From: Paenibacillus sp. RUD330 | Lineage (GTDB): Bacteria; Bacillota; Bacilli; Paenibacillales; Paenibacillaceae | DNA length: 64,000 nucleotides | NCBI RefSeq assembly: GCF_002243345.2 | Contig: NZ_CP022655.2 | Location: forward strand, 5,140,001-5,204,000 | Reading direction: 5' to 3' | Shown here: in pieces, positions 9,564 to 20,836 of the stretch | How the letters are laid out: each line of letters opens with the position of its first letter | How positions within the stretch are numbered: the stretch's first letter is position 1 | Notes under the pieces: generated by a model | Told to the model about the DNA's origin: nothing | Databases searched by the model: none | Seen by the model: the letters and a program-made list of their open reading frames with translations, nothing else | Made by a program: the position numbers and the translations under genes

Positions 9564-10530
9564 TTGAATCTCCTTCATTTCCCATTTCGTTACGCCAATA
9601 ATGAAGAATATCAGCAAGACTGCTCTGAAGGGTGAAGTTTGGCTTCCACTTCGTCGCTTCAAACAACTTGGTATTATCTCCAACATAAAGCGGAATGTCT
9701 ACAGGTCTGAATAATTCTTGCGATACTTCGACATTTATAGGCAATGAGGCTTGAGAAACAAAGAAATTAAGTATTTCCTGTATGCTTGTCGCTTTTCCCA
9801 AACAGACATTATAAATTTCCCCGCCTTTGCCGTGCATGACTATTTCTAGATAAGCTTTAACAATATCACGAACATCCAAAAAGTCGCGTTGTGAAGATAG
9901 ATTGCCGACTCTAAATACATTTTCAATTTTGCCCGCTTCCATTGCTGCTACTTGATAGGCAAAATCGGCTGTGACGAAGCCCCTTCTTTGTCCAGGGCCA
10001 ATATGATTAAATGGACGAACATGAATTACATTGAGACCATAAGCCTTATGATACTGCTTTATGAGCATGCTTATCGCTGCTTTGGATATGCCATACGGAT
10101 TTTGAGGATTGAGTGCAGTATCTTCATTAATCGGAAGATGTTCCGTCTTTACGATTCCATACTCTTCCGACGAACCTACTGTGAGCAGCCTGACTGAATC
10201 GGACACTTCACTTTTCCGAATAGCCTCTAGCAAGTTTAAAGCATTCATAGTATTAATGTCGAAAGTCTGCTTCTTATCATCCCAAGATAAACGCACATTG
10301 CTTTGACCAGCTAGATGGAAAATATAATGCGGCTTGATTTTGTTTATACAATCAATAATCTCCTCTTCATTATGGAGATCCAGCTGGATCAAAGATAAAG
10401 AATCGTGGGATATGGGAAAAAAGGAGGCGGTTCTAACCGCTCCCCATATTTTCCAATCCTTTCTTGACAACAATTCATTTAATAAATGATTGCCGACAAA
10501 GCCAGTTATACCCGTTACCAGTGCTTTCAA
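9550..10530 (-). CDS. rmd: GDP-4-keto-6-deoxy-D-mannose reductase (GDP-D-rhamnose forming)
   Basis: A 326-aa extended SDR with VTGITGFVGNHL at the N terminus, HLAGQSNV, VGSSEEYG and the catalytic YGISKAA. RPFNHIGPGQRRGFV is typical of Rmd/GDP-6-deoxymannose reductases. Position directly after gmd supports conversion of the Gmd product to GDP-D-rhamnose, as described for S-layer glycans of Aneurinibacillus; a GDP-6-deoxytalose dehydrogenase cannot be excluded from sequence alone. The start is TTG at 10530, with GGGG upstream. Confidence 0.85.
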   Translation of the reverse strand: MKALVTGITGFVGNHLLNELLSRKDWKIWGAVRTASFFPISHDSLSLIQLDLHNEEEIIDCINKIKPHYIFHLAGQSNVRLSWDDKKQTFDINTMNALNLLEAIRKSEVSDSVRLLTVGSSEEYGIVKTEHLPINEDTALNPQNPYGISKAAISMLIKQYHKAYGLNVIHVRPFNHIGPGQRRGFVTADFAYQVAAMEAGKIENVFRVGNLSSQRDFLDVRDIVKAYLEIVMHGKGGEIYNVCLGKATSIQEILNFFVSQASLPINVEVSQELFRPVDIPLYVGDNTKLFEATKWKPNFTLQSSLADILHYWRNEMGNEGDSSGQN

Positions 10531-10544
10531 TTTGATCCCCGTCC

Positions 10545-12594
<2,050 letters not shown>

Positions 12595-12598
<4 letters not shown>

Positions 12599-13899
12599 TT
12601 CAAGCCTCCGGAATTCCATAGATTGATGTAGTCGAGCCGTTGTTTGATTTTCATGCTTACGGCTTTAGGAGAAAACTCCTCCCATATCGTTATCTGTCCA
12701 TTTGACGCGATTAGCTCCCGAAACGTTGCGTCATGGAAAATCTTGCCCATGTATGATGCAGCGGTGTCGAGATTAGGCTCGGCCCAGAGCTGCTCCTTTT
12801 TGTACGGTCCATGATCCTGACCGACGGGCGTTAACTCATAGTCCACGATGCAGGAATTGTAGGCGTTCATGAAGTCAATATTCGAGGACCAGCCTGTGCC
12901 GATGACCGGCTTGCCTAAGTACATGGCTTCGGCCAATCCCAGTCCGAAGCCCTCGCTTCTATGCAGGGATACGAAGCTGTCGGCGGCTTGAATGAGAGCG
13001 TTCGTGTCGCTTCTTGACAGTGTCTGCTTGATGAAGTGGATATTTCGGTATCCCGCGGCAATCTCGTTCAGGACAGCAGTATCCTTGTCCCCATCGTGGA
13101 GACCGTTGACTTTGACAACAAGTCCGACAGAATCATCATTCCGATCAAACGCGGCTTGGAAAGCCTTGATTGCTCCCATGGGATTCTTCCGTTCCTGATA
13201 GCTCTTCAGGTCATACATGCACAAAAATAAAAAAGGGTCCTGCGGAAGACCGAAATACTCCCGCGATCTCGGTTCCTTGATCGTCACCTCAATCGAATGC
13301 GGAATCTTGACGACGGGCACACCGCTCTTCGCTGCGATGGAATCCGCGACGAAGGTGGAAGGCACCCAGATTTCATCCACCAGATTCATATTTTCGAGCC
13401 ATTCATCCGGAAATTCAGGAAGCTCCCAATGCCAGAAACCGATATTGTACCGCCCATTGAAAATGCGATCCCCATAGTGAGCGTAAGCCTCCATCATTTG
13501 TTCGGCGTTAAGATGAAACACGTTGAACATATACGAAGGCTCGCTCATTTCTTTGTGTACCCAGGAAAGATCGCCCATTCTCGCTTTATTGGTCCCCGTA
13601 TAGTTCAGGATTCCAAATGGAATGTCCCCTGCTTCCAATGACTTGGCGGCGATTCGACACGATTCTCCAATGCCCATCTCAGCTCTTGCATATCCAACCA
13701 AATTGACGCCGAATTTCCCGGCAAAATGCTTTTCACTCGAGGAATCGTTGTTTTTAAGAGGATAGGCTTTTTTAAGCAAAATTTTTTTGAATTTTTGCCG
13801 CTGTTCCGGAGAGAGAAGAGGTCTGACAACCATCTTTAAACCGAGGGCTATTTTGTATATCCCTTTAAATAACAGTTTTTTTATAAAAAACACCGCCAA
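12595..13899 (-). CDS. Glycosyltransferase, GT4/GT1-like
   Basis: 434 aa. The C-terminal half is a GT-B nucleotide-sugar domain with SLHRSEGFGLGLAEAMYLGKPV (E-x7-E motif) and a downstream conserved NSCIVDYEL. The N-terminal region has GYARAEMGIGESCR, seen in transferases of surface glycan clusters. The first codon at 13899 is TTG with no clear Shine-Dalgarno; GTG two codons later or ATG at 13833 are alternatives, so the N terminus is uncertain. It is the first gene of the minus-strand operon and diverges from the wsfB-like gene. Sugar specificity (rhamnose or mannose) is not deducible. Confidence 0.85.
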
Positions 13900-13940
13900 A
13901 TATGTAAGTTGAACCCATTACATCGCAACCAAAGAAATCT

Positions 13941-13969
13941 TTGATCTTTATCTATCATCTAGATAGAAT
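13941..13969 (+). promoter_or_regulatory. Sigma-A-like promoter for the wsfB-like gene
   Basis: TTGATC (13941-13946), 17-bp spacer, TAGAAT (13964-13969), 36 nt before the ATG at 14006, which has AAAAAGGAG. The same 106-bp divergent region must also hold the promoter of the minus-strand glycan operon, which I could not place. Confidence 0.5.
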
Positions 13970-14005
13970 AAAAGTAGTCTTTAAGCCACTAAAAAGGAGT
14001 TTACC

Positions 14006-16480
14006 ATGAATCGACAACCTTCACCACCCAAGTACGTCAAAAAGGAAGAATCTGACGTATCGCTTATCAAATGGGCAGCCATTCTCATGGCTGGCATATT
14101 CTTCTTGTTTTATAGCTTTCGAGCAGGCCTTTTTAACGGCTACGATTATGGCTTTGAGAAAAAATTGGTCGGCGCCTCTCTCTATTCCATCATTTTCATT
14201 CTTCTTATGTCTATCCACCTTTTCAAGGTATGGAAGGATAAAAGCTGGAAATCCATCCTCTCCATCGTCATATGGCTGCTGCCGCTGAGTTTTGCTCTTT
14301 CTTCAATAAATGCCGCGTCGGAAAACTACGCCCATATCATGACGATGCTCAGCTGCCTGCTGGCTGGCTTTTTTGTATTCGGCCTTTATTTCAACGACAA
14401 CAAATACACGCGTGCAGCTCTTGAGACGATCCTGATAGGAGCCAGCTATGTCTTGGTATGGTTTGGCATTATCAATCTGTTCGGGCAGTACTGGTACCCG
14501 GACGCTTTGTGGTTCCAGCTTGAGACCTACCGCATGACATCCGTCTTCCAATACCCCAATACGTATGCCGCTTTGTTGATCGCAGTTCTGCTTGCATCCT
14601 CGTACTACGCCACGCATGCCAAAAAACGCTTCTGGAGACTGCTCCACGCGTTCATGCTTGTTCCCGTATTTATTTCCTTCATGCTGACTTACTCCCGTGC
14701 AGCGCTGGTCATCATTCCACTGGCTGTGCTGGCTACGCTGCCTTTCATGAAGGTCGCCAAACAGATTATGTATATTTTCTACTTGGCAGCAGCCGTCATC
14801 GTTTCCTTTGCCGTTTTGGGCCCGATCGAGACCAAAGCCTTTTCCATTGCGCAGAAGGTGCTCCGCTTCAACGAATTAAATCAGCAAATCCCCCCCGAGA
14901 AGCTCGCCTCTCTCTGGAGCTCCGAGCCGCTAACCGGCTGGGCGCTGCTGATGGGTGCTTCATTCGCGCTCACGCTCATTGCTTTCGCAATGGACAAATG
15001 GGTCGACCCTTGGCTTCATGCACGGTTGGAAACCTTCTCTCAACGTCGCATTTCTTATCTTGCAGCCCCTGCCATCATGATCATCCTTGCAGCTGCAGGC
15101 GCCGCTGTCATTCTGTCCAGCAGCATGGTCCGGGATTTGCTCCCTTCCAATCTGGCCAACCGGCTTGAAAATATCAGCTTCAAGCAGCACAGCGTGCTTG
15201 AGCGTGCAACATTCTATGAGAATGGATTCCAAATCGCAGCCGATTACCCTGTTCTGGGCGGCGGCGGCGGCGCATGGAAATCTCTTTATCAGAAATACCA
15301 GACAAACCCCTATACGAGTAACCAGGCACACAGTTATTTCATTCAGACTCTAGTCGAGACCGGCTACCTGGGATTGCTTCTCCATGCAGCTGTATTCTTG
15401 CTCGTCTTCTGGCTCTTCATTCGCAACTGGATCCGCCATCCGGAAAAACGAGGCAGCCATTTGATCTATTATATCTTTGCGGTTTCGATCCTGCTGCACA
15501 GCTTTATCGACTTCGACATGAGCTATATTACGATTGCCGCGATGGTGTTCTTCTGTTTGGGCAGCATGGTCGGTACTTACGACAAGGAGCTGGCTCTTCC
15601 TCGTTTTACCCTGAAACGCTTGCCGCTGAATCGCGTATACCCGACTATGCTTGCTCTTCTCATGATCGGAACCGGTATTTTCACCTACCGCACTTATGCC
15701 TCCCATCTTCAGTTCGAGAAAGCACAGACAATGGCGGCAGAACAGCAGCCCATTGAAAAATTGTTCACCCAGCTGGACAAGGCCATCAGCCTCTCGCCCG
15801 CCAATTCGCAGTTCAAACTGGTCAAAGCGGATTGGATGACGCAGGTGTATAAACAAACACAAAATGCCGATTATTTAACGTCTGCTGAAAAAACTCTTCA
15901 AAAAGCGCAACTTCATGACGCCAACTCGCGTCAAATAGTAGAAGCCGAGTACACAAACCAGATGCTGGCAGGGAATCGTCCAGGTGCCATCGCCGTTACA
16001 GAGAAGGCTCTGCCCAATTTTATCTGGGACATAACCATCTATGAAATGGCGATAAAGCAGAATGCTTATCTTGGTCTGGACGAAAAGAATGCTGGCAACT
16101 CTGATTATGAAAACAGATGGAACCGTGCTTGGGAACTGGAAAAAGAAATAACGGCAAAAATCGAACAGCTCAAGGACCTGCCCAAAGAACAGCTGCAAGG
16201 TAGACCGTTCGATTTCACAACTGCCATTCGCCAAGGACTGGGTCTCATTCTCTATCATCAACAAAAATATGCCGAAGCGGCCGAGATGCTGAAGCCTTCG
16301 ATCGGCGACAAGCTTGCAGCAGAAAATGTTTCAGAAGAAGTGGCTGATTCAAGAGCTGCTGTACGCTATTATCTGGCCTCGCTAGAGAAACTCGGACAAA
16401 AAGATGAGGAATTGAAACAAAAATTAATAGAAGCTGATTCAAACGAAGAGAATTTGCTTAAAGAATTAGTGGTGCAATGA
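14006..16480 (+). CDS. O-antigen-ligase-family membrane protein, probable S-layer oligosaccharide:protein transferase (WsfB-like)
   Basis: 824 aa. Residues 1 to about 570 contain 10-12 hydrophobic segments with the Wzy/WaaL pattern, including the loop around AHSYFIQTLVETGYLGLL (about residue 440), where a conserved His/Glu is expected. Residues about 590-824 form a soluble helical, TPR-like tail. This architecture matches WsfB-type ligases that transfer completed glycans from undecaprenyl carrier to S-layer protein outside the membrane. The neighbours fit: rhamnose biosynthesis and Wzm/Wzt on one side, an SLH protein immediately downstream. A polysaccharide polymerase (Wzy) is the main alternative. 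Confidence 0.82.
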   Translation: MNRQPSPPKYVKKEESDVSLIKWAAILMAGIFFLFYSFRAGLFNGYDYGFEKKLVGASLYSIIFILLMSIHLFKVWKDKSWKSILSIVIWLLPLSFALSSINAASENYAHIMTMLSCLLAGFFVFGLYFNDNKYTRAALETILIGASYVLVWFGIINLFGQYWYPDALWFQLETYRMTSVFQYPNTYAALLIAVLLASSYYATHAKKRFWRLLHAFMLVPVFISFMLTYSRAALVIIPLAVLATLPFMKVAKQIMYIFYLAAAVIVSFAVLGPIETKAFSIAQKVLRFNELNQQIPPEKLASLWSSEPLTGWALLMGASFALTLIAFAMDKWVDPWLHARLETFSQRRISYLAAPAIMIILAAAGAAVILSSSMVRDLLPSNLANRLENISFKQHSVLERATFYENGFQIAADYPVLGGGGGAWKSLYQKYQTNPYTSNQAHSYFIQTLVETGYLGLLLHAAVFLLVFWLFIRNWIRHPEKRGSHLIYYIFAVSILLHSFIDFDMSYITIAAMVFFCLGSMVGTYDKELALPRFTLKRLPLNRVYPTMLALLMIGTGIFTYRTYASHLQFEKAQTMAAEQQPIEKLFTQLDKAISLSPANSQFKLVKADWMTQVYKQTQNADYLTSAEKTLQKAQLHDANSRQIVEAEYTNQMLAGNRPGAIAVTEKALPNFIWDITIYEMAIKQNAYLGLDEKNAGNSDYENRWNRAWELEKEITAKIEQLKDLPKEQLQGRPFDFTTAIRQGLGLILYHQQKYAEAAEMLKPSIGDKLAAENVSEEVADSRAAVRYYLASLEKLGQKDEELKQKLIEADSNEENLLKELVVQ

Positions 16481-16540
16481 TCAGGTAGTATATTCCAAGT
16501 CTATCATTATAAGGATAGATTCGGAATTCCACACAAAACC

Positions 16541-16569
16541 TTTACATTTCCTGTGAGCTGTGATTTAAT
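16541..16569 (+). promoter_or_regulatory. Extended -10 promoter and leader of the SLH protein gene
   Basis: TTTACA (16541-16546), 17 bp, TTTAAT (16564-16569) with TG one base before the -10 (16561-16562). This gives a leader of about 105 nt. In the leader, AATACCT around 16614-16621 can pair with AGGTATT around 16644-16652, and AAAGGAGGTGAA stands before the ATG at 16680. Stable leader and strong Shine-Dalgarno are usual for abundant surface proteins. Confidence 0.5.
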
Positions 16570-16679
16570 ACCTACTATCTCCTTTAATTCCTGATAATCC
16601 CACACAATTAGACAAATACCTACAGGTTGCTTGATCCTAATAGATAGGTATTCAACTTGAAAGGAGGTGAAATACAAAA

Positions 16680-18284
16680 ATGAACAAGCTTTTTTCTAAG
16701 AAAACAGCATCCCTGCTCGTTTTCATGATGATTGTATCGGCGCTTTCTCCGATTCTGGCTTTCGCAGCTTCCGGTTTCTCCAAAGAAACGGGCGTTAACA
16801 ACGGTTCGGTTACGGGAACGGTATATGTCGACTCTGCTACCTACGCTGCTTACAGCGTATATGGGACCAAAGAAGGACGTATCACGATCAACGTATACGG
16901 AGCGGACAAAACGACTGCGCAGCAAGTCTATGCTACTTTCAGTACATATGACGAGAAAACGGGTCGCTACCTTTACAACATCAAAAATGACTCGAACGTG
17001 ACGTATTCGACTTACTACACGCTTCAATACGCTGATTCCAGCGCAGCGAACGGCGTCGTAAGCCAGATCGTCTACGACGAATTCACTGGCGGTGGCGGCT
17101 GGAGCGGCGGAGTAGTAACTCCTCCAACAACAGGCGACATCGTTGGCGCTGACGGTAAAGTCAACCGTGAACAGCTGATCGCTCTTCTTGCGGCAAATGC
17201 CGATGCCCGTATCAAAACGACTACGGACACCGTGTACCTGCCTGCTGACGCTCTGCTGAACGGCAAAACGCTGACCATCTACAACGATGCAGGCGTATCC
17301 ATCACGCTTCCTCTTTCCGCTCTGAAACTGGCTGATCTCGCTAAATCCCTCGGGGTTGAGCTGAAGGATCTGGTTATCCGCGTGGAAATGAAGAAACTGA
17401 CGGGTGAAGCAGCTGACGCTGTTTCGAATGCTGTGAAAGCACTGGGCGCTACGCAACTGGCCGATTCTTACGACTTCCGTGTCGTAGCAATGGGCGGTGG
17501 CAAAGAAGTGGCTATCGAGAAGTTCGGACAACTCGTATCCCGTACGATTCCTCTGACTTCCGCAGCTACCGCAACGGCAGCGGGCGTTATGTTCAACCCG
17601 ACTGCGAAAGAGCTGAGCTTCGTGCCTAGCACCTTCGCAACGGCTGACAACAAAACGATCGCTACGCTGAAGCGTGACGGTGCTTCCATCTACACGGTCG
17701 TTCAAGGCAAAACAGTTCGTTTCAACGACACGTTGAATCACTGGGCCAAGAACGACATCGCGACTCTGTCCGAGAAGCTGATTGTTGAAGGCACAGGCAA
17801 AAACCTGTTCGAGCCTAAACGCAGCATCACTCGTGCGGAATTCGCAGCGCTGGTCGTCCGTTCGCTGGGCGCAGTTCCTGCAACGTCTTCGACCTACACG
17901 TTCAAAGACGTTCAATCTTCCAAATGGTACGCTGGCACGGTAGCTACGGCTGCTGAGCTGGGTCTGGTCATCGGAGATGAAAAAGGAAACTTCAACCCGA
18001 ACAGCCCGATCACGCGTAAAGAGATCGCTGCTATCGTCGTTCGCGCGGCGGAGTATGCCGGTAAATCCCTGAAGCTGTCCGATGCGGAAGCAAACGCAGC
18101 TCTGGCTGGATATACCGACGTTGCGAATCTCCAATGGGCTAAAGCTGAGGTTGCTGCAGCTGTCAAAGCCGGTCTGGTAAAAGGACAATCCGCGACGAAA
18201 ATCGCTGGAAACTCCTACGCTAACCGTGCCGAGGCGACTACACTGATCGCACGCTACCTGCCTATCTCTGGTCTGACGAACTAA
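16680..18284 (+). CDS. SLH-domain surface protein, putative glycoprotein acceptor
   Basis: 534 aa. A signal peptide (KK, hydrophobic core, then AFAA) covers residues 1 to about 30. Residues 45-125 are very rich in Tyr and Thr/Ser, with repeated Val-Tyr dipeptides. A Gly/Pro linker follows at about 135-155, then a beta/alpha region, and three S-layer homology domains fill residues about 345-530; their TRAE, TRKE and NRAE segments match the motif that binds pyruvylated cell-wall polymer. The protein is shorter than classic S-layer proteins and has SLH at the C terminus. Codon use is strongly biased, as in highly expressed genes. Position next to the ligase suggests it is the glycosylation target; the tyrosine link is inferred from P. 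alvei SpaA. Confidence 0.85.
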   Translation: MNKLFSKKTASLLVFMMIVSALSPILAFAASGFSKETGVNNGSVTGTVYVDSATYAAYSVYGTKEGRITINVYGADKTTAQQVYATFSTYDEKTGRYLYNIKNDSNVTYSTYYTLQYADSSAANGVVSQIVYDEFTGGGGWSGGVVTPPTTGDIVGADGKVNREQLIALLAANADARIKTTTDTVYLPADALLNGKTLTIYNDAGVSITLPLSALKLADLAKSLGVELKDLVIRVEMKKLTGEAADAVSNAVKALGATQLADSYDFRVVAMGGGKEVAIEKFGQLVSRTIPLTSAATATAAGVMFNPTAKELSFVPSTFATADNKTIATLKRDGASIYTVVQGKTVRFNDTLNHWAKNDIATLSEKLIVEGTGKNLFEPKRSITRAEFAALVVRSLGAVPATSSTYTFKDVQSSKWYAGTVATAAELGLVIGDEKGNFNPNSPITRKEIAAIVVRAAEYAGKSLKLSDAEANAALAGYTDVANLQWAKAEVAAAVKAGLVKGQSATKIAGNSYANRAEATTLIARYLPISGLTN

Positions 18285-18305
18285 TTCTTCTTTATACCAG
18301 TTGAG

Positions 18306-18334
18306 AGAGCGGTCCTCCGGGGCCGCTCTTTTGG
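18306..18334 (+). terminator. Rho-independent terminator of the SLH protein gene
   Basis: AGAGCGG (18306-18312) pairs with CCGCTCT (18323-18329), followed by a T-rich stretch, 21 nt after the stop codon. Confidence 0.8.
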
Positions 18335-18371
18335 TTTTAAGAATGTTGGCCCGGGGCTGGCCGGCAAGCAA

Positions 18372-18424
18372 AAAGAGTCGTTTGCAAGGCGTCCTAGGAC
18401 GTTCATGCAAACGACTCTTTTAAT
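18372..18424. terminator. Long bidirectional hairpin between the SLH gene and glnS
   Basis: Perfect 15-bp arms AAAGAGTCGTTTGCA (18372-18386) and TGCAAACGACTCTTT (18406-18420), with the perfect palindrome GTCCTAGGAC (18391-18400) in the loop. Flanking A and T runs allow termination in both directions. Confidence 0.8.
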
Positions 18425-18441
18425 AGAAGAAACAAATCCCA

Positions 18442-20106
18442 TCAGCCCTTGGTGGGATCAAACGAGCTCTTCAGCGACACGACGCGGTTGAATACAGGCT
18501 TGCCTGGAGCGGACAGCTTCGGATCCACATTGTAGTAGCCATGGCGGAAAAACTGGAACTTGTCGCCCGCTGCGGCTTCCTTCATTCCCGGCTCGACGAA
18601 GCCGTTCAGAATGCCCAGCGAGTTCGGGTTCAAGCATTCCATGAACGGCTTGCCGGTCTCCTCGGCTTCGCTCGTGATCAGCGGCTCGAAGTGGCGGAAC
18701 TCGGTCGCTACAGCATGAGTCGCTTCGACCCAATGCAGCGTGCCTTTGACCTTGCGTCCCGTAAAACCGGTTCCGCTCTTGGTCTCCGGATCGTAGGTGC
18801 AGCGAAGCTCGACCACCTTGCCGGCTTCATCCTTGACGACCTCTTCGCACTTGATGAAGTAGGCATGCTTCAAGCGGACTTCATTGCCCGGGAAGAGACG
18901 GAAGTACTTGCTTGGCGGGTTTTCCATGAAATCGTCCTGCTCGATATAGATTTCCCGCGAGAATGGGATTTGCCGGGTTCCCATTGCCTCGTTCTCGTTG
19001 TTGTTCTCGGCCTCGAGCCATTCCACTTGGCCTTCGGGATAGTTTGTGATCGTCACTTTGAGAGGCCGAACGACCGCCATCGTACGAGGAGCCTTCAGCT
19101 TGAGATCCTCGCGAATAAAATGATCCAGCATTTGCTCGTCCACCATGCTGTTGGCTTTGGATACGCCAATTTCACGGCAGAACGTGCGGATCGCTTCAGG
19201 TGTGAAGCCTTTGCGGCGGAGCGCGCTGATCGTCGGCATCCGGGGATCGTCCCAGCCGTCAACGGCACCTTCTTCTACAAGTTGCTTGAGCTTGCGCTTG
19301 CTCATGACCGTATTGGTCAGATTCAGGCGGCCGAATTCGTACTGGCGAGGGCGGGCTTCCATTTCGCAGTTCTCGATGGTCCAATCATACAGCGGGCGAT
19401 GATCCTCGAACTCAAGCGTACAGATCGAATGCGTAATGCCCTCGATCGCGTCACCGAGCGGATGAGCATAATCATACATCGGGTAAATGCACCAAGCATC
19501 CCCTGTCCGGTGATGATGGGAATGGGAGATCCGGTACAGGACAGGATCGCGAAGCGTAATATTCGGCGAGCTCATATCGATTTTGGCACGCAGCACGCGA
19601 GCTCCGTTAGGGAATTCTCCCGCACGCATCCTGGCGAACAAATCCAGGTTTTCCTCAACGCTTCGATCGCGATAGGGACTGTTCTTGCCGGGCTCCGTCA
19701 GAGTTCCGCGAAGCTCGCGCATTTGCTCCGGAGTGGAATCGTCCACATACGCCAGCCCTTTGCGGATCAAGAGAACGGCGCGTTCATAGAACTCCTCGAA
19801 ATAATCGGATGCGAATCGCAGCTCTTCCCATTCAAAGCCGAGCCAGCGGACATCCTCCTGAATGGATTCCACGAATTCCGTATCTTCCTTGACCGGATTC
19901 GTATCGTCGAAACGAAGATTCGTGCGGCCCTTAAACTCATCCGCGAGCTCGAAGTTCAGACAGATCGACTTGGCGTGACCGATATGCAAATAGCCGTTCG
20001 GCTCGGGAGGAAACCGGGTTGCGACTTGCTGCGTGCGGCCGCTCTCCACGTCGTCGACGACAATAGCGCGAATGAAATTAGAAACCGGAGGATTCTTAGG
20101 ATCCAT
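18442..20106 (-). CDS. glnS: Glutaminyl-tRNA synthetase
   Basis: 554 aa class I synthetase. [16 protein letters not shown] holds the HIGH motif near the N terminus, [11 protein letters not shown] is the KMSKS equivalent, and [10 protein letters not shown] is the GlnRS/GluRS active-site segment. The length and the C-terminal beta-barrel anticodon-binding region (about 340-554) match bacterial GlnRS of the E. coli type. Most Bacilli lack this enzyme and make Gln-tRNA by GatCAB amidation, so it is probably an acquired gene retained in this lineage. The ATG at 20106 begins with [11 protein letters not shown], like other bacterial GlnRS. Confidence 0.95.
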   Translation of the reverse strand: MDPKNPPVSNFIRAIVVDDVESGRTQQVATRFPPEPNGYLHIGHAKSICLNFELADEFKGRTNLRFDDTNPVKEDTEFVESIQEDVRWLGFEWEELRFASDYFEEFYERAVLLIRKGLAYVDDSTPEQMRELRGTLTEPGKNSPYRDRSVEENLDLFARMRAGEFPNGARVLRAKIDMSSPNITLRDPVLYRISHSHHHRTGDAWCIYPMYDYAHPLGDAIEGITHSICTLEFEDHRPLYDWTIENCEMEARPRQYEFGRLNLTNTVMSKRKLKQLVEEGAVDGWDDPRMPTISALRRKGFTPEAIRTFCREIGVSKANSMVDEQMLDHFIREDLKLKAPRTMAVVRPLKVTITNYPEGQVEWLEAENNNENEAMGTRQIPFSREIYIEQDDFMENPPSKYFRLFPGNEVRLKHAYFIKCEEVVKDEAGKVVELRCTYDPETKSGTGFTGRKVKGTLHWVEATHAVATEFRHFEPLITSEAEETGKPFMECLNPNSLGILNGFVEPGMKEAAAGDKFQFFRHGYYNVDPKLSAPGKPVFNRVVSLKSSFDPTKG

Positions 20107-20181
20107 GCGACCACAACCTCTCTGATAAATTGTATCCTACCATTCTACACAAAATACGGCTTGAATATAAGGGGGAGCCTG

Positions 20182-20232
20182 CAAGAAAAGCCGACAGCCC
20201 GGCGCAGTCCTTCTGCATCGTTCTGTCGGCTT
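20182..20232 (-). terminator. Terminator of the ohrR-gpx operon
   Basis: AAGCCGACAG (20188-20197) pairs with CTGTCGGCTT (20223-20232). On the minus strand the hairpin is followed by TTTTCTT. It lies 68 nt after the gpx stop. Confidence 0.7.
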
Positions 20233-20299
20233 ATGAGTGGAGCAAAGGCTAGCTGCAATTGCAGCTATATCTGGACTGAAGTACTGCCCGAGCCAGTCT

Positions 20300-20836
20300 C
20301 TAGAGAAGCTTCTCGATGTCAGCCGCGATATCTTGAGGAAGCACATTCGGCTCGAAGCGTTTCACGATCGATCCATCCCTGGCTACCAGGAACTTGGTGA
20401 AGTTCCACTTCACATCGTCGCTTTCGAGCTGTTCCGGCTGGAACATGCCCTGGAACTTCTGGCCGCTTGGGGACGCGTCGAAGCCTTGGAAGGGCGCTTC
20501 GGAGATGAGCTGCTTGAACAGCGGATGCGCAGCATCGCCATTGACGTCTGTCTTCGCGAACAGCGGGAAGCTGACGCCGTAATTCAGCTGGCAGAAGCTG
20601 TCGATTTCTTCGCTGCTGCCCGGTTCCTGGCCCGCGAATTGGTTGCTCGGGAAGCCAAGAATTTCCAGCCCTTGATCCTTGTACTCGTTATATAAAGCCT
20701 GAAGCCCTTCATATTGCGGCGTAAGGCCGCATTTGCTGGCCGTGTTGACGATCAGGAGCACCTTGCCCGTATAGTCGGAAAGCTCGCTCGTTTCCCCTTT
20801 GATTGTCTCAAGCGTGTAGTTGTCAATCTTCGCCAT
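20300..20836 (-). CDS. Glutathione peroxidase family (thiol peroxidase)
   Basis: A 178-aa thioredoxin-fold peroxidase. Peroxidatic Cys is at about residue 36 in NTASKCGLTPQY; the Gln in FPSNQFAGQEP and the Trp in KWNFTKFLV complete the Cys-Gln-Trp site. The segment that is FPCNQF in some homologues reads FPSNQF here, so the usual resolving Cys is absent. The longer frame from 20854 is rejected because ATG 20836 has GAGGAGG 9 nt upstream. It overlaps ohrR by 14 nt, so it should be co-expressed with it and induced by organic hydroperoxides. Bacilli use bacillithiol or thioredoxin as reductant rather than glutathione. Confidence 0.92.
   Translation of the reverse strand: MAKIDNYTLETIKGETSELSDYTGKVLLIVNTASKCGLTPQYEGLQALYNEYKDQGLEILGFPSNQFAGQEPGSSEEIDSFCQLNYGVSFPLFAKTDVNGDAAHPLFKQLISEAPFQGFDASPSGQKFQGMFQPEQLESDDVKWNFTKFLVARDGSIVKRFEPNVLPQDIAADIEKLL

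Noticed and set aside
9564-9686. Longer N terminus for the Wzm permease
   Set aside because: The extra residues are encoded by the end of rmd in another frame; AAGGAG before GTG 9563 marks a better start.
16620-18410. 596-codon open frame antisense to the SLH protein gene
   Set aside because: The sense strand has a signal peptide, three SLH domains and a strong ribosome site; the antisense frame is Arg/Ser/Phe-rich shadow caused by biased codon use.
18541-20400. 619-codon open frame opposite glnS
   Set aside because: It mirrors a fully conserved GlnRS gene and its own translation has no recognisable domain.
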